Shown piece after piece: positions 16,601 to 25,719 of a stretch of DNA of 64,000 bases. The notes under the pieces were generated by a model. The model saw only the letters and a list, made by a program, of their open reading frames with translations. It was not told the origin of the DNA and ran no database searches. Every line of letters begins with the position of its first letter. Position 1 is the first letter of the stretch. The translations under genes were made by a program, and so were the position numbers. Source of the stretch: Embleya hyalina. GTDB taxonomy: Bacteria; Actinomycetota; Actinomycetes; Streptomycetales; Streptomycetaceae. The stretch spans positions 1-64,000 of the forward strand of contig NZ_BIFH01000039.1 of the NCBI RefSeq assembly GCF_003967355.1. Direction: 5' to 3'.

Positions 16601-16709
16601 CGTGCGCTCACCTCGTGCCGTTCGCGAGCGCCGTCGTCGGTCACTCCGCGTCGCCAACCTAGCCGGAATTCACCTCTTCCCCTACATCCGGTCGGGGGCT
16701 ATGGTCCTC

Positions 16710-16728
16710 AAACTAACTAAGTAAGTTT
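16710..16728. promoter_or_regulatory. AT-rich operator AACTAAGTAAG, copy 1
   Basis: AAACTAACTAAGTAAGTTT: an imperfect inverted repeat in the divergent TetR/APC permease promoter region. The 11-mer AACTAAGTAAG (16715-16725) recurs at 20786-20796. In DNA this GC-rich, exact recurrence of such an AT-rich 11-mer in two promoter regions suggests a common regulator. Confidence 0.65.
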
Positions 16729-16753
16729 TATTCGTTCCCGCTGCGAGGTCCCG

Positions 16754-18343
16754 ATGAACCACGGCACTTCTCGCCCACCGACGGCCGGCTCGTCGGCCGC
16801 TCCACCGACCGCCCCGTCGGCGCCGGCCACCACCGGCAAGGCGCCCGACCACGACGCCGCACGGCTCGGCGAGCTGGGATACGAGCAGGAGCTCAAGCGC
16901 AGCCTCGGCGTGCTGGGCAACCTCGCCATCGGCTTCGCGACGGTCTCCCCCGTGGTGGGCCTGTACGCGGTCGTCCAGGTCGGCGCCACCGTCGCCGGCC
17001 CCGCGTGGGTGTGGGTGCTCCTGGTCGCGCTGCTCGGCCAGGCGCTGCTGATGTGCGTGTACTCCGAGTTGGCCTCGCAGTATCCGATCGCCGGCGGCGC
17101 CTACCAGTGGGCCCGCCGCCTGCTCGGGCCGACCTACGCCTGGCTCGCGGGATGGGTGGCGCTGTGCGCGGTGGTGTTCGCCAACACCACGATCGTCTAT
17201 CTGGGCGCACCCTGGTTCTTCGCGCTGTTCGACGCCGAGCCCACACCCGGCCGGATCGTCGCGGTGGCCGCGATCTTCCTGCTCTGCTGTACCGCCGTCA
17301 ACGCGCTCGGCATCGACGTGCTGCGCCTGGTCCTCGCCGCCGGCATCGCGGCCGAGGCGGTGGCCTCGCTCGGGGTGGGTCTGGCGCTGCTCCTGCTCTT
17401 CCGGGAGAACGGCTTCGGCATCCTCACCGAGACGATGGGCGCACAGGCACTGTCCGGGGGCTCGACCCCGTCGGCCCTGTTGACCGTGCTCGCGGTCGGT
17501 GGCTGGGCGTTCATCGGCTTCGACGCGTGCGTGGCCTCCTCCGAGGAGACCAGGGACGCGGCCCGCCAGGTGCCCCGCGCGATCTGGTGGACGCTGACCA
17601 GCGTCGGCGGCCTGGTCGTACTCAACGCCGTCGCCGTGCAGTTGGCCCACCCCGACCCGGCCGCGGTGGTGCACGGCGAGGACCTGGACCCGGTCACCAC
17701 CGCGGTGGTGAACTCGTTCGGCTCGTGGTCGGCCAAACCCTTCGTGGTGGTGGTGATCATCGCCTTCATCGCGTGTGCGCTCGCCTCCCAGGCGTCCGCC
17801 GCGCGCGCGGTGTACTCGGTCTCCCGCGACGACGTATTGCCCGCCTCCCGCGCGCTGCGAAGGATCAACCGGCGGCAGGCCCCCGTGGGCGCGCTGCTGA
17901 TCACCTCCGCGATCAGCTGCTCGGCCCTGCTGCTCGCGCTGGACACCTCCGCGATCGGCAGCCTGATCACCTTCGGCAGCGCCGCGATCTATCTCCAGTT
18001 CCTGCTGATCGCGCTGGCCGCGCTGATCGCCCGACTGCGCGGCACCTGGACGCCCGCCGGCCTGGTCCGGCTCGGCCGGTGGGGCACCCCGCTGAACGTG
18101 CTCGCCGTCGCCTGGCTGGCCTTCGAATTCGTCAACATCGCCTGGCCGCGCAAGATCCTCGCGCCGCCGGACGCCCCCGCCTACCAGGTGTGGGCCGCCG
18201 TCATCGGCATCGCCATCGTGGTCGGCAGCGGCGTGCTGTACCTGCTGATCAAGCGCCCCCAGGACAAGGTGCGGGTCGGCGCGAGCTTCGCCGACGGCGG
18301 CACCGACCCCGAACCCTCGACCCCCGTGGAGAGCACCGCATGA
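16754..18343 (+). CDS. APC-superfamily amino acid/amine permease
   Basis: A 529-residue transporter. A disordered N-terminus of about 45 residues precedes about twelve TM helices. Helix 1 contains LAIGFATVSPVVGLYAV and the helix 2-3 region has ASQYPIAGGAYQWARRLLGP, the consensus of the amino acid/choline/GABA permease group. The SSEETRDAARQVPRAIWW segment is characteristic of GABA-permease-like members. The stop overlaps the amidohydrolase ATG (ATGA), so uptake and hydrolysis are coupled. The substrate is unknown; an amine or N-acylated amino compound is inferred. Confidence 0.9.
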   Translation: MNHGTSRPPTAGSSAAPPTAPSAPATTGKAPDHDAARLGELGYEQELKRSLGVLGNLAIGFATVSPVVGLYAVVQVGATVAGPAWVWVLLVALLGQALLMCVYSELASQYPIAGGAYQWARRLLGPTYAWLAGWVALCAVVFANTTIVYLGAPWFFALFDAEPTPGRIVAVAAIFLLCCTAVNALGIDVLRLVLAAGIAAEAVASLGVGLALLLLFRENGFGILTETMGAQALSGGSTPSALLTVLAVGGWAFIGFDACVASSEETRDAARQVPRAIWWTLTSVGGLVVLNAVAVQLAHPDPAAVVHGEDLDPVTTAVVNSFGSWSAKPFVVVVIIAFIACALASQASAARAVYSVSRDDVLPASRALRRINRRQAPVGALLITSAISCSALLLALDTSAIGSLITFGSAAIYLQFLLIALAALIARLRGTWTPAGLVRLGRWGTPLNVLAVAWLAFEFVNIAWPRKILAPPDAPAYQVWAAVIGIAIVVGSGVLYLLIKRPQDKVRVGASFADGGTDPEPSTPVESTA

Positions 18344-19941
18344 CCACCGCCGACCTCGTCGTCCCTCACGCGCACGTACTGACCATGGATCGGAACCAAC
18401 CGGTCACGGACGCGATCGCCGTCCGCGACGGGGTGATCGTCGCGCTCGGCGCCGACGCCCGGGCGCTGATCGGCCCGCGTACCGAGGTGGTCGAGGCGAT
18501 CGGACACACCGTCACACCCGGCCTGACGGATTGTCACCAGCACTCCGTGATGGGCGCCGGCAGCACTCGCGGGGCCGACCTGGTCGGCGCCGTCACCCTG
18601 GCCGAGGTACAGCGCCGCCTCGCCGAACAGGCCGCGCCGTGCGGTCCGGACGACTGGGTGCTCGGTTTCGGGGGCGAGTACGCGGCGTTCGCCGGCCGGG
18701 CCATCCACCGCGACCTGATCGACGCCGCCGTGGACGGTCGGCCCGCGTTCGTCTGGATGTCGGACAGCCACACCGCGCTGCTGAGCACGGCCGCACTGCG
18801 CCTGGCCGGACTGACCGGGCCGCGCGAGTTCGCCGACCGGAGCGAGATCGTCTGCGACGAGCGCGGTCCGACCGGCGAGTTGCACGAGATGACCGCGTGC
18901 TTCCTGGGCCACCGTGCGGTACCGCCGATGCCGCGCGGCGAAATGCTGTCCCGGGTCGAGGAGTTGTTCGCCGAGCAGAACCGACACGGGGTCACCGGCG
19001 TACACATCCTGGACGACGCGCCGGGCACCGTCGACACGCTGGCCGGGCTGGACGCCGAGCGGCGGTTGAGTATGCGGGTCCACCTCGCGCCGTGGTGTCC
19101 GCCGGGCGAGGTGGACAACCTGGCCCAGCGCATCAGCGAACTGCGCTCCCTGGGCGGGCCGGACGGGCTGGTCGAGCTCGCCGCGATCAAGTTCTTCGCC
19201 GACGGCGCGATCGACGGCGGCGGCGCGTGGCTGCACGAGCCGGACTGCTGCGGCCAGTCGCACCGGTCCCAGTGGAAGGACTTCGACCGCTACGCCGAGG
19301 CGGTCGCCATCGCCGCCCACGCGGGCCTGCCGGCGTGGACGCACGCGATCGGCGACCGGGCGGTGGCCCGCGCCCTGGACGTGTACGCCAAGCACGCCGC
19401 GCCGTTCGGCACCCGGCATCGCATCGAGCACGCCGAGGTGTTGAGCGACGCCGACGTACCGCGCTTCGCCGCGCTGGACGTGGTGGCGTCGATGCAGCCG
19501 ACACACATGGACTGGTCGTTGCCCGACCAGTCCGACAACTGGTCGCGCCGGGTGGGACCGGAGCGGGCGGCCAGGGCCTGGCGGTGCGCGGACATCCTGG
19601 CCGCCGGCGGGCACGTCGCGCTCGGCTCGGACTGGCCGGTGGCCGCGTTCGACCCGCGACGCACCCTGGCCGGCGCCCAGCTGCGCCGCCCGGCGGGCGA
19701 GATCGACCGAGCGGCGTACGGGGCCGCGGTCGGCCTCACCGCCCGCCAGGCCCTGGCCGGCTACACCACGCAGGCGGCCTACGCGGCGGGCGAGGAGACG
19801 ACGGCCGGCCGGATCGCCGTCGGCTGCCGGGCCGACCTGACCGTATTCGGCGGCGACCCGCTGACCTGCCCACCCGACGACCTGCCGGAACTCCCGGTCA
19901 CCGCGACGGTGGTCGCGGGCCGAGTCGTATACCGGGCCTAG
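18340..19941 (+). CDS. YtcJ-like metal-dependent amidohydrolase (Amidohydro_3)
   Basis: A 533-residue amidohydrolase of the YtcJ/LAF3 type. The metal-binding HQH motif is in PGLTDCHQHSVMGAG, and the body includes GELHEMTACFL, AAIKFFADGAIDGGGAWL, THAIGDRAV and RIEHAEVLSDADV. The C-terminal catalytic aspartate is in ALGSDWPVAAFDPR. These enzymes cleave C-N bonds in amides, N-formyl groups or cyclic ureas; the exact substrate cannot be read from sequence. It is translationally coupled to the permease, which probably imports the substrate. Confidence 0.9.
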   Translation: MTTADLVVPHAHVLTMDRNQPVTDAIAVRDGVIVALGADARALIGPRTEVVEAIGHTVTPGLTDCHQHSVMGAGSTRGADLVGAVTLAEVQRRLAEQAAPCGPDDWVLGFGGEYAAFAGRAIHRDLIDAAVDGRPAFVWMSDSHTALLSTAALRLAGLTGPREFADRSEIVCDERGPTGELHEMTACFLGHRAVPPMPRGEMLSRVEELFAEQNRHGVTGVHILDDAPGTVDTLAGLDAERRLSMRVHLAPWCPPGEVDNLAQRISELRSLGGPDGLVELAAIKFFADGAIDGGGAWLHEPDCCGQSHRSQWKDFDRYAEAVAIAAHAGLPAWTHAIGDRAVARALDVYAKHAAPFGTRHRIEHAEVLSDADVPRFAALDVVASMQPTHMDWSLPDQSDNWSRRVGPERAARAWRCADILAAGGHVALGSDWPVAAFDPRRTLAGAQLRRPAGEIDRAAYGAAVGLTARQALAGYTTQAAYAAGEETTAGRIAVGCRADLTVFGGDPLTCPPDDLPELPVTATVVAGRVVYRA

Positions 19942-20001
19942 CCCTCCGACGCGTCCGAAACACCCACCGCGGCCGCCGCACCCCGCGCACCCGGCCCGGC
20001 C

Positions 20002-20037
20002 CGACCCGGCTCGACCGCTCCCGGTCGGGCCGGGTCG
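20002..20037. terminator. Hairpin terminator after amidohydrolase
   Basis: A 16-bp stem, CGACCCGGCTCGACCG against CGGTCGGGCCGGGTCG (one G-U-type pair), with loop CTCC, 60 bp after the amidohydrolase stop. It serves the plus strand and, by symmetry, the convergent ppa gene. Confidence 0.7.
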
Positions 20038-20075
20038 CCCGCACCTCGACCCGACCCGTCCGGACCGGCCCCGCC

Positions 20076-20100
20076 GCCGGCCGGCGCCGCGCCGGCCGGC
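20076..20100. terminator. Second GC hairpin before ppa 3' end
   Basis: GCCGGCCGGCGC and its exact complement GCGCCGGCCGGC are separated by one base, giving a hairpin immediately downstream of the minus-strand ppa stop (20103). Probably the ppa terminator. Confidence 0.6.
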
Positions 20101-20102
20101 CC

Positions 20103-20612
20103 TCAACGCCCCTCGAACGCCCAATCCCCCGTGTCCAGTTCGCGCCGCTCATACGCCGCCACGATCTCCTTCTCCGCGGCGTCCCGCCCCTCCCAGTGCG
20201 AACCCTCCACCGATTTGCCGCGTTCGAGGTCCTTGTACACCTCGAAGAAGTGCGCGATCTCGTTCAATTGGAAGGCCGGGACATCGGCGATGTCCTGTAT
20301 CGCGTGTCGCCGCGGATCGCGGGCGGGTACACACAACACCTTCTCGTCCGGACCCTTCTCGTCGCTCATCACGAACATCCCGACCGTGCGGCAGCGAATC
20401 AAACAGCCCGGAAAGGTCGGCTCGTCCAGCAGCACCAGCACGTCGAGCGGGCCGCCGTCGCCGCCCAGGGTGCGATGCACGAAGCCGTAATCGGCGGGAT
20501 AGGCGGTGGACGTGAACAACATGCGGTCGAGCCTGATGCGTCCCGTGCGGCGATCCATCTCGTACTTGTTCCGACTGCCCGCAGGAATTTCCACAACGAC
20601 GTCGAACTCCAC
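20103..20612 (-). CDS. ppa: Inorganic pyrophosphatase
   Basis: A 169-residue class I soluble pyrophosphatase that hydrolyses PPi to phosphate in the cytoplasm. The start is typical ([19 protein letters not shown]), the substrate-binding YPADYGFV is present, and the signature aspartates are in [11 protein letters not shown]. It is full length for the family. AAGGAG seven bases upstream supports the GTG start. It stands alone on the minus strand within the amine-catabolism region and is a housekeeping gene. Confidence 0.96.
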   Translation of the reverse strand: MEFDVVVEIPAGSRNKYEMDRRTGRIRLDRMLFTSTAYPADYGFVHRTLGGDGGPLDVLVLLDEPTFPGCLIRCRTVGMFVMSDEKGPDEKVLCVPARDPRRHAIQDIADVPAFQLNEIAHFFEVYKDLERGKSVEGSHWEGRDAAEKEIVAAYERRELDTGDWAFEGR

Positions 20613-20785
20613 GACGGCTCCTTAGCGGCTATGGATCAAGACCCGATATGCGCGGCATTCCGTATTCCCGACGTACCGTCCGAGGACTTTCCCACGTCAC
20701 CGGGCCGTTACGCACGTGAAGCACGGGACAACCGACCCATTCGAAGTGCCCCGACCACCCGATCGCCGCGACCCTTGACTCGGTC

Positions 20786-20800
20786 AACTAAGTAAGGTTT
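20786..20800. promoter_or_regulatory. AT-rich operator AACTAAGTAAG, copy 2
   Basis: AACTAAGTAAGGTTT, in the promoter region of the enoyl-CoA hydratase gene, 55 bp before its start. It shares the exact 11-mer and the following N-TTT with the APC permease operator at 16715-16728. Confidence 0.6.
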
Positions 20801-20854
20801 CCTGTCCATCGAACCGAGACCGCACCCACCCGACCCCCATCACCAGGAGCAGCC

Positions 20855-21637
20855 GTGATCCGGATCGAGGACGCCGACCGCGTCCGGACCCTCACCCTCG
20901 ACCGCCCCGAGGCGCTGAACGCGTTCAACGAGGCGCTGTACGACGCGACCGCCGACGCGCTGATCGACGCCGCCGCCGACCCCGCGGTGGCCGTCGTGGT
21001 GCTCACCGGCGCGGGTCGGGCCTTCTCGGCGGGGACCGACCTGATCGAGATGGCGCAGCTCAACAGCGGCACCAAGGTCAAGGGCCGACACGGCTTCGGC
21101 GGCATGGTCGATCGTGTCCAGGCGTTTCCCAAGCCGTTCCTGGTCGCGGTCAACGGACTCGGGCTCGGCATCGGGGCGACCGTCCTGGGCTTCGCCGATC
21201 TCGCCTTCATGGCCGACACCGCCCGGCTCAAGTGCCCGTTCACCTCGCTCGCGGTCGCGCCGGAGGCGGGCAGCAGCGTGACCTTCCCGCGGCTGATCGG
21301 CCGGCAGAACGCGATGTGGGCACTGCTGAGCAGCGAATGGCTGAGCGCGGCGGAGTGCCTGGAGATGGGTCTGGTGTTCAAGGTCTGCCCGGCCGACGAG
21401 TTGATGGCGGTGACCATGCGGCATGCCCGGATCCTGGCCGCCAAGTCGATCCCGTCGCTGATCGAGGCCAAGCGCACCGTCCTGGACGGCCTCGGGGACA
21501 CGATCGACCGGGCCCGCCGCCGCGAGGACGCGGCCTTCGGCCGACTGCTCGGCCGCCCCGCCAACGTGGAGGCGCTGACCGCCTTCGCCGAGCGCCGCGA
21601 GCCCGACTTCGCCGCGATCGACGCCCGGGAGGCGTGA
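20855..21637 (+). CDS. Enoyl-CoA hydratase/isomerase family protein
   Basis: A 260-residue crotonase-fold protein. The oxyanion-hole segments are AFSAGTDLIEM (residues about 57-67) and NGLGLGIGATVLGFADLAFMA. The second catalytic region has TSLAVAPEAGSSVTFPRLIG, closer to isomerases or acyl-CoA-binding members than to a classical hydratase with two Glu. AGGAG at 20845-20849 supports the GTG. The AACTAAGTAAG site in the promoter links it to the permease/amidohydrolase operon, suggesting a carboxylic acid liberated there is degraded via a CoA thioester; this is inference. Confidence 0.88.
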   Translation: MIRIEDADRVRTLTLDRPEALNAFNEALYDATADALIDAAADPAVAVVVLTGAGRAFSAGTDLIEMAQLNSGTKVKGRHGFGGMVDRVQAFPKPFLVAVNGLGLGIGATVLGFADLAFMADTARLKCPFTSLAVAPEAGSSVTFPRLIGRQNAMWALLSSEWLSAAECLEMGLVFKVCPADELMAVTMRHARILAAKSIPSLIEAKRTVLDGLGDTIDRARRREDAAFGRLLGRPANVEALTAFAERREPDFAAIDAREA

Positions 21638-21762
21638 GGGCGACGCCGAGCCGGGGACGGGCGCTCGAACATCGAGGTTGTCCGGGTTTGCCGGGAGTGA
21701 TGTGGGCTGCGCCATACTGACCGTCCGCACGCCCGTTCCCGTCCCCAGGATCAGCGCCACCC

Positions 21763-23241
21763 ATGAGCAACCCAGACACCCCGGACACCCCGGCCACCTC
21801 GGGCACCCCAGGCATCGCGGGCACCCGGGGCAAGGCCGGTCCCGCCCCGGCCCACCCCGCCCCCGCCGGTACCCATCACCTCGGCCACGCCCTCAAGCCC
21901 CGCCACATGACCATGCTCGCGCTCGGCGGCGCGATCGGCGCGGGCCTGTTCGTCGGCACCGGCGCCGGCATCCACACCGCCGGCCCCGGCATCCTGATCT
22001 CCTACGCGCTGGCCTCGGTGCTGGTGTTGCTCGTGATGCGGATGCTCGGCGAGATGGCCGCGGCCGTCCCCCGCAGCGGCTCGTTCTCCGAGTACGCCGG
22101 CGCCGCGTTCGGGCGGTGGGCCGGCTTCACCGTCGGCTGGCTGTACTGGTGGATGGTCACCATCGTGCTCGCCGTCGAGGCGTCGGGAGCGGCGGCGATC
22201 GCGCACGGGTGGGTGCCGGGCGTACCGATCTGGGTGTTCTCGCTGGTGATCATGCTGGTGTTCACCGGCGCGAACCTGCTCACGGTGCGCTCGTTCGGCG
22301 AGAGCGAGTTCTGGTTCGCGACGGTCAAGGTCGTGGCCATCGTCGGCTTCCTGGTACTGGGCGTGCTGGCCATCATGGGGTGGCTGCCGGACACCGACGC
22401 GCCGGGCCTCGACAACCTCACCGGCAACGGCGGCTTCCTGCCCAACGGCTGGGACGGGGTGATCGCCGGGCTGCTCGCGGTCGCCTTCTCCTTCGGCGGC
22501 CTGGAGATCGTCACCATCGCCGCCGCCGAGTCGGACGACCCCGCCCGCAACGTGGCCCGCGCGGTGCGCACCGCGGTCTGGCGCATCCTGCTCTTCTACA
22601 TCGGCTCGGTGGCCGTCATCGCCACACTGCTCCCGTGGGACTCGGACCGGCTGGGCAGCCCGTACGTGTCCGTCCTGGAGGACATCGGCATCCCGGGCGC
22701 GGCCCACGTGATGGACGTCGTGGTGTTCACCGCGCTGCTGTCCGCGCTGAACTCGATGTTGTACGGCGCGTCCCGGATGGCCTTCTCGCTGTCCCGGCGC
22801 GGCGAGGGCCCGCGCGGGTTGTCCCGGGTGGCCGGCAACGGGGTGCCGCGGACGGCGGTGCTGGCCTCCTCGGCGTTCGGCTTCCTCGCCGCGCTGCTCA
22901 ACGTGTGGTGGCCCGAGCAGGTGTTCAAGCACCTGCTGAACTCGGTCGGCGCGATGTTGCTCTTCGTCTGGTTCGCCATCGCCGCCGCTCAACTGGTGTT
23001 GCGCCGGCGGATGGAGCGGGAGGATCCGGACCGGCTGCTCATCCGGATGTGGGGTTTCCCGTATCTGACCTGGTTCGTGATGCTCGCGCTCGCGGCCGTG
23101 TCGATCCTGATGTTGTTCGACGCCGACGCCCGGCCGCAGCTGTTGTCCTCGGTCGTGGTGGTGGCCGTGGTCCTCGGCTTCGCCCTGGTCCGCGAGGCGC
23201 GTCGGCGCGATCTGCGCAGGCGGGCCGAGAGTCGCTTCTGA
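21763..23241 (+). CDS. Amino acid permease (AAT/GabP type, APC superfamily)
   Basis: A 492-residue permease of the amino acid transporter family. The low-complexity N-terminus (Pro/Thr/Gly repeats) is followed by LKPRHMTMLALGGAIGAGLFVGTG, the hallmark GAIGxGLFxGxG of helix 1. Family segments VAFSFGGLEIVTIAAAES and NSMLYGASRMAFSLSRRGEGP follow, with about twelve helices in total. It imports amino acids or GABA with protons. It lies 125 bp after the enoyl-CoA hydratase gene on the same strand, so shared expression is possible. A hairpin follows the stop. Confidence 0.92.
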   Translation: MSNPDTPDTPATSGTPGIAGTRGKAGPAPAHPAPAGTHHLGHALKPRHMTMLALGGAIGAGLFVGTGAGIHTAGPGILISYALASVLVLLVMRMLGEMAAAVPRSGSFSEYAGAAFGRWAGFTVGWLYWWMVTIVLAVEASGAAAIAHGWVPGVPIWVFSLVIMLVFTGANLLTVRSFGESEFWFATVKVVAIVGFLVLGVLAIMGWLPDTDAPGLDNLTGNGGFLPNGWDGVIAGLLAVAFSFGGLEIVTIAAAESDDPARNVARAVRTAVWRILLFYIGSVAVIATLLPWDSDRLGSPYVSVLEDIGIPGAAHVMDVVVFTALLSALNSMLYGASRMAFSLSRRGEGPRGLSRVAGNGVPRTAVLASSAFGFLAALLNVWWPEQVFKHLLNSVGAMLLFVWFAIAAAQLVLRRRMEREDPDRLLIRMWGFPYLTWFVMLALAAVSILMLFDADARPQLLSSVVVVAVVLGFALVREARRRDLRRRAESRF

Positions 23242-23270
23242 GGCGACCCGAGTCGCCGCCGAGGCGGCGC
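23242..23270. terminator. Convergent GC hairpins
   Basis: Two adjacent small stems (GGCGAC-CCGA-GTCGCC, then GCCGCC-GA-GGCGGC) immediately follow the permease stop, between it and the convergent DUF5996 gene. Confidence 0.45.
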
Positions 23271-23290
23271 GAGGCGACCCGTGACTCGGC

Positions 23291-24286
23291 TCAGAGGCCG
23301 GCTCGCGCCAACGCGCGCAGTTGCTCGCCGCTGGGGCACCAGTTGGAGCTCAGTTCGTCGGTCGGCCAGCCGGCCAGGGTCGCGCTCGCGGCGAAGTTGG
23401 ACTGGAGGTAGCCGAGCAGGGTGCGGCGCGGGTCCTCGGCCCGGCGGACCACGTCGTACTCCAGCGTGGAGCGCGAGCCGTCCGGCAGCCAGACCGCCTC
23501 GCGGGGGGACAGCGGCTGCCGCTCGACGCCGGCGGGCCTGGGCGCGGCGTACGAGTAGTAGGCGGGGTAGGTGACGGCCGGATCCCCGGCCCAGAAGCCG
23601 AACGAGATCACCTCGTGCGAGTACGCCTCGGCGGTGACCGGGTCCACCCCGCTCGCCGGCGGGTCGACCCGCTTGCCGGAGAACCGGGTGAGCGCGAGGT
23701 CGAAGGAGTGCCAGAACAGCTGGACCGGCGAACTCTTGCCGTCGAACCAGCCCATGAACTCCTCGAACACGTCCGCCGACCAGGTCAGGATCCGCCAGAA
23801 CCGCGACGCGTACTCGGCCCGATAGGTGGCGTGCCCGGTGTCCTCGCGAAACGGCGTGGTCAGGTGCGCCACGCCGAAGGGCTTCTCCAGCAGCGGTACG
23901 TCGATCCCGAGGTCGGCGAGCACGCCGTGTACGGCGAGGTCGAACGCGGCCACGCTCAGCCCGTCCACGAGGGCGATCTCGCGCACCTCGCCGCGCTCGG
24001 TGCGAAAGACCACGCGGTGGTCGATGAAGTCGAACGCGATGTCGAACGCGATCCCGGCCACGCGCAACCGGCGGGTGGTCAGCCCCCGGGCGTCCACCGT
24101 GAAGGTGATGTTCCACCAGTGGTTCTGCGGGTGGCTCGCGGCCAGCTTCACCTTGCCCACGATCTGCGCGAACAGGTGCAGGGTGTCCAGAGTGTCCGCC
24201 CACGCCGCATAAGGGAGTTCGGGAAGCTCGGGACGGGGTTCGGGGGATCCGGCGGAATTCACGCGGTTGCTCGAAGCGATGGCCAT
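23291..24286 (-). CDS. DUF5996-family protein
   Basis: A 331-residue protein resembling the DUF5996 family, of unknown function. Visible features are PYAAWADTLDTLHLFAQIVGKVKL near the N-terminus and HPQNHWWNITFTVDARGLTT. A central acidic/aromatic region contains SPVQLFWHSFDLALTRFSGK, and HEVISFGFWAGDPAVTYPAYYSYAAP lies near residue 250. No signal peptide or TM helix is seen. It is divergent from an FAD monooxygenase across 156 bp. No function is assigned. Confidence 0.75.
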   Translation of the reverse strand: MAIASSNRVNSAGSPEPRPELPELPYAAWADTLDTLHLFAQIVGKVKLAASHPQNHWWNITFTVDARGLTTRRLRVAGIAFDIAFDFIDHRVVFRTERGEVREIALVDGLSVAAFDLAVHGVLADLGIDVPLLEKPFGVAHLTTPFREDTGHATYRAEYASRFWRILTWSADVFEEFMGWFDGKSSPVQLFWHSFDLALTRFSGKRVDPPASGVDPVTAEAYSHEVISFGFWAGDPAVTYPAYYSYAAPRPAGVERQPLSPREAVWLPDGSRSTLEYDVVRRAEDPRRTLLGYLQSNFAASATLAGWPTDELSSNWCPSGEQLRALARAGL

Positions 24287-24425
24287 GAGTCGATTCTCGC
24301 CGCCCGACACCCCCTGCGTCCCGTTATGTTCCGCCGTCCGGGCCGGTGAACACGGTTCGGTGTCACACCCCCCGAACGGACGAGTGCGGTCGACGCGTAC
24401 CCTGCGTGCGACAACATCCCTTCCA

Positions 24426-24435
24426 CCTGTACAGG
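24426..24435. promoter_or_regulatory. Palindrome CCTGTACAGG ahead of monooxygenase start
   Basis: A perfect 10-bp palindrome ending 7 bp before the GTG of the FAD monooxygenase gene. It may be an operator placed over the translation-initiation region; statistically it is short. Confidence 0.35.
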
Positions 24436-24442
24436 GGCACTC

Positions 24443-25669
24443 GTGCGCGTTGTCGTCGCCGGAGCCGGCATCGGTGGGCTGGCCACCGCTCTGAGTCTGC
24501 ACGCGGCGGGTATCGCCGACGTGACCGTGTACGAGGCGGTCGAGGAGATCCGCCCGCACGGGGTCGGGATCGACCTGCCGCCGCCCGCCGTTCGCGAACT
24601 GGCCGTGCTGGGCCTGTACGACGACCTCGCCGAGATCTCGGTGGCCACCACCGAGCTGGTCCACCACAACCGCCTCGGCGACCGGATCCACACCGAGCCG
24701 CGCGGCCTGGCCGCCAACTACGCCTGGCCACACCTGTCGGTGCATCGGGGCGAGTTGCAGATGCTCCTGGTGCGCGCCCAACTGGCCTGGCTGGGCGCCG
24801 AGTCGCTGCGCACCGGCCTGCGGCTGAGCGGATACGCGCAGACCGCGGCCGGGGTCACGGTCGAACTGACCGACGGGGACGGGAACATCGTCACCGACGA
24901 GGCCGACGTGCTGATCGCGGCCGACGGGATCGACTCGGCCGGGCGCGCGCTGATGTATCCGGGCGAGGGGCCGCCGTCCTGGCACGGTCGGGTGCAGTGG
25001 CGCGGGATCTCGCCCGCGCCGGACCTGCTCACCGGCCACACCATGATCGTCGCCGGGGACGGCGTGCAGACCTTCGTCGCGCACCCGCTGCGGGCGGCCG
25101 AGGGCGACCGGCCCGCGCTGCTGAACTGGGTCGCCGAGCGCCCGTCGGCCGGGCCGCCGCCCGAGCGCGGCGACTGGCAGCGGCCGGCCGAACCGGACAC
25201 GGTGGTGGGCTATTTCGCCGACTGGGAGTTCGACTGGCTGGACGTGCCGGCGGTGATCGCCGACGCGGACGTGGCGTACGAGTACCCGCTGATCGACCGC
25301 GAGCCGCTGCCGAGTTGGTCGGACGGGCGGGTGACCCTGCTCGGCGACGCCGCGCACGCGACCTTCCCCAGGGGTTCCCACGGCGCGGCGCAGGCGATCC
25401 TGGACGCGGCGGTACTCGCGCACGAACTGGCCGCACACGCGGACCCGATCGACGCGCTCGCCCGGTACGAGGAGCAGCGCCGACCGGCGACGACGGCGCT
25501 CCAGGCGGCGAATCGCGCACCCGGTCCGGGCATCATGCTCGCGCTCGCGCACGAGCGGGAGCCCGAGGGATTCGCCGACCTCGACGAGGTGATCCCGCCG
25601 CACGAGCAGGCGGAACTCGCGGCGCTGGAGCGGGAGATCGGCGCGGACAACCGGGACGCGTCGAGCTGA
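24443..25669 (+). CDS. FAD-dependent monooxygenase (PHBH/UbiH-like)
   Basis: A 408-residue class A flavoprotein monooxygenase. The FAD-binding GxGxxG is VVVAGAGIGGLATALSL at the N-terminus. A DG motif lies in VLIAADGIDSAGRALMYPG. The GD motif VTLLGDAAHATFPRGSHGAAQAI contacts the flavin ribityl/pyrophosphate; the family usually has PxGxNGAxQ, here PRGSHGAAQ. It hydroxylates small aromatic or similar substrates with NAD(P)H and oxygen. The GTG start is at the first residue of the Rossmann strand. It is divergent from DUF5996 and followed by a 13-bp hairpin. Confidence 0.9.
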   Translation: MRVVVAGAGIGGLATALSLHAAGIADVTVYEAVEEIRPHGVGIDLPPPAVRELAVLGLYDDLAEISVATTELVHHNRLGDRIHTEPRGLAANYAWPHLSVHRGELQMLLVRAQLAWLGAESLRTGLRLSGYAQTAAGVTVELTDGDGNIVTDEADVLIAADGIDSAGRALMYPGEGPPSWHGRVQWRGISPAPDLLTGHTMIVAGDGVQTFVAHPLRAAEGDRPALLNWVAERPSAGPPPERGDWQRPAEPDTVVGYFADWEFDWLDVPAVIADADVAYEYPLIDREPLPSWSDGRVTLLGDAAHATFPRGSHGAAQAILDAAVLAHELAAHADPIDALARYEEQRRPATTALQAANRAPGPGIMLALAHEREPEGFADLDEVIPPHEQAELAALEREIGADNRDASS

Positions 25670-25680
25670 CCCGACAGTCG

Positions 25681-25719
25681 CGCCGGCCCGCCGCTCGATC
25701 GTGGAACGGCGGGCCGGCG
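25681..25719. terminator. Hairpin terminator after monooxygenase
   Basis: A perfect 13-bp stem, CGCCGGCCCGCCG and its complement, with a 13-base loop, 12 bp after the monooxygenase stop. It lies between that gene and the convergent quinone oxidoreductase gene. Confidence 0.7.
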
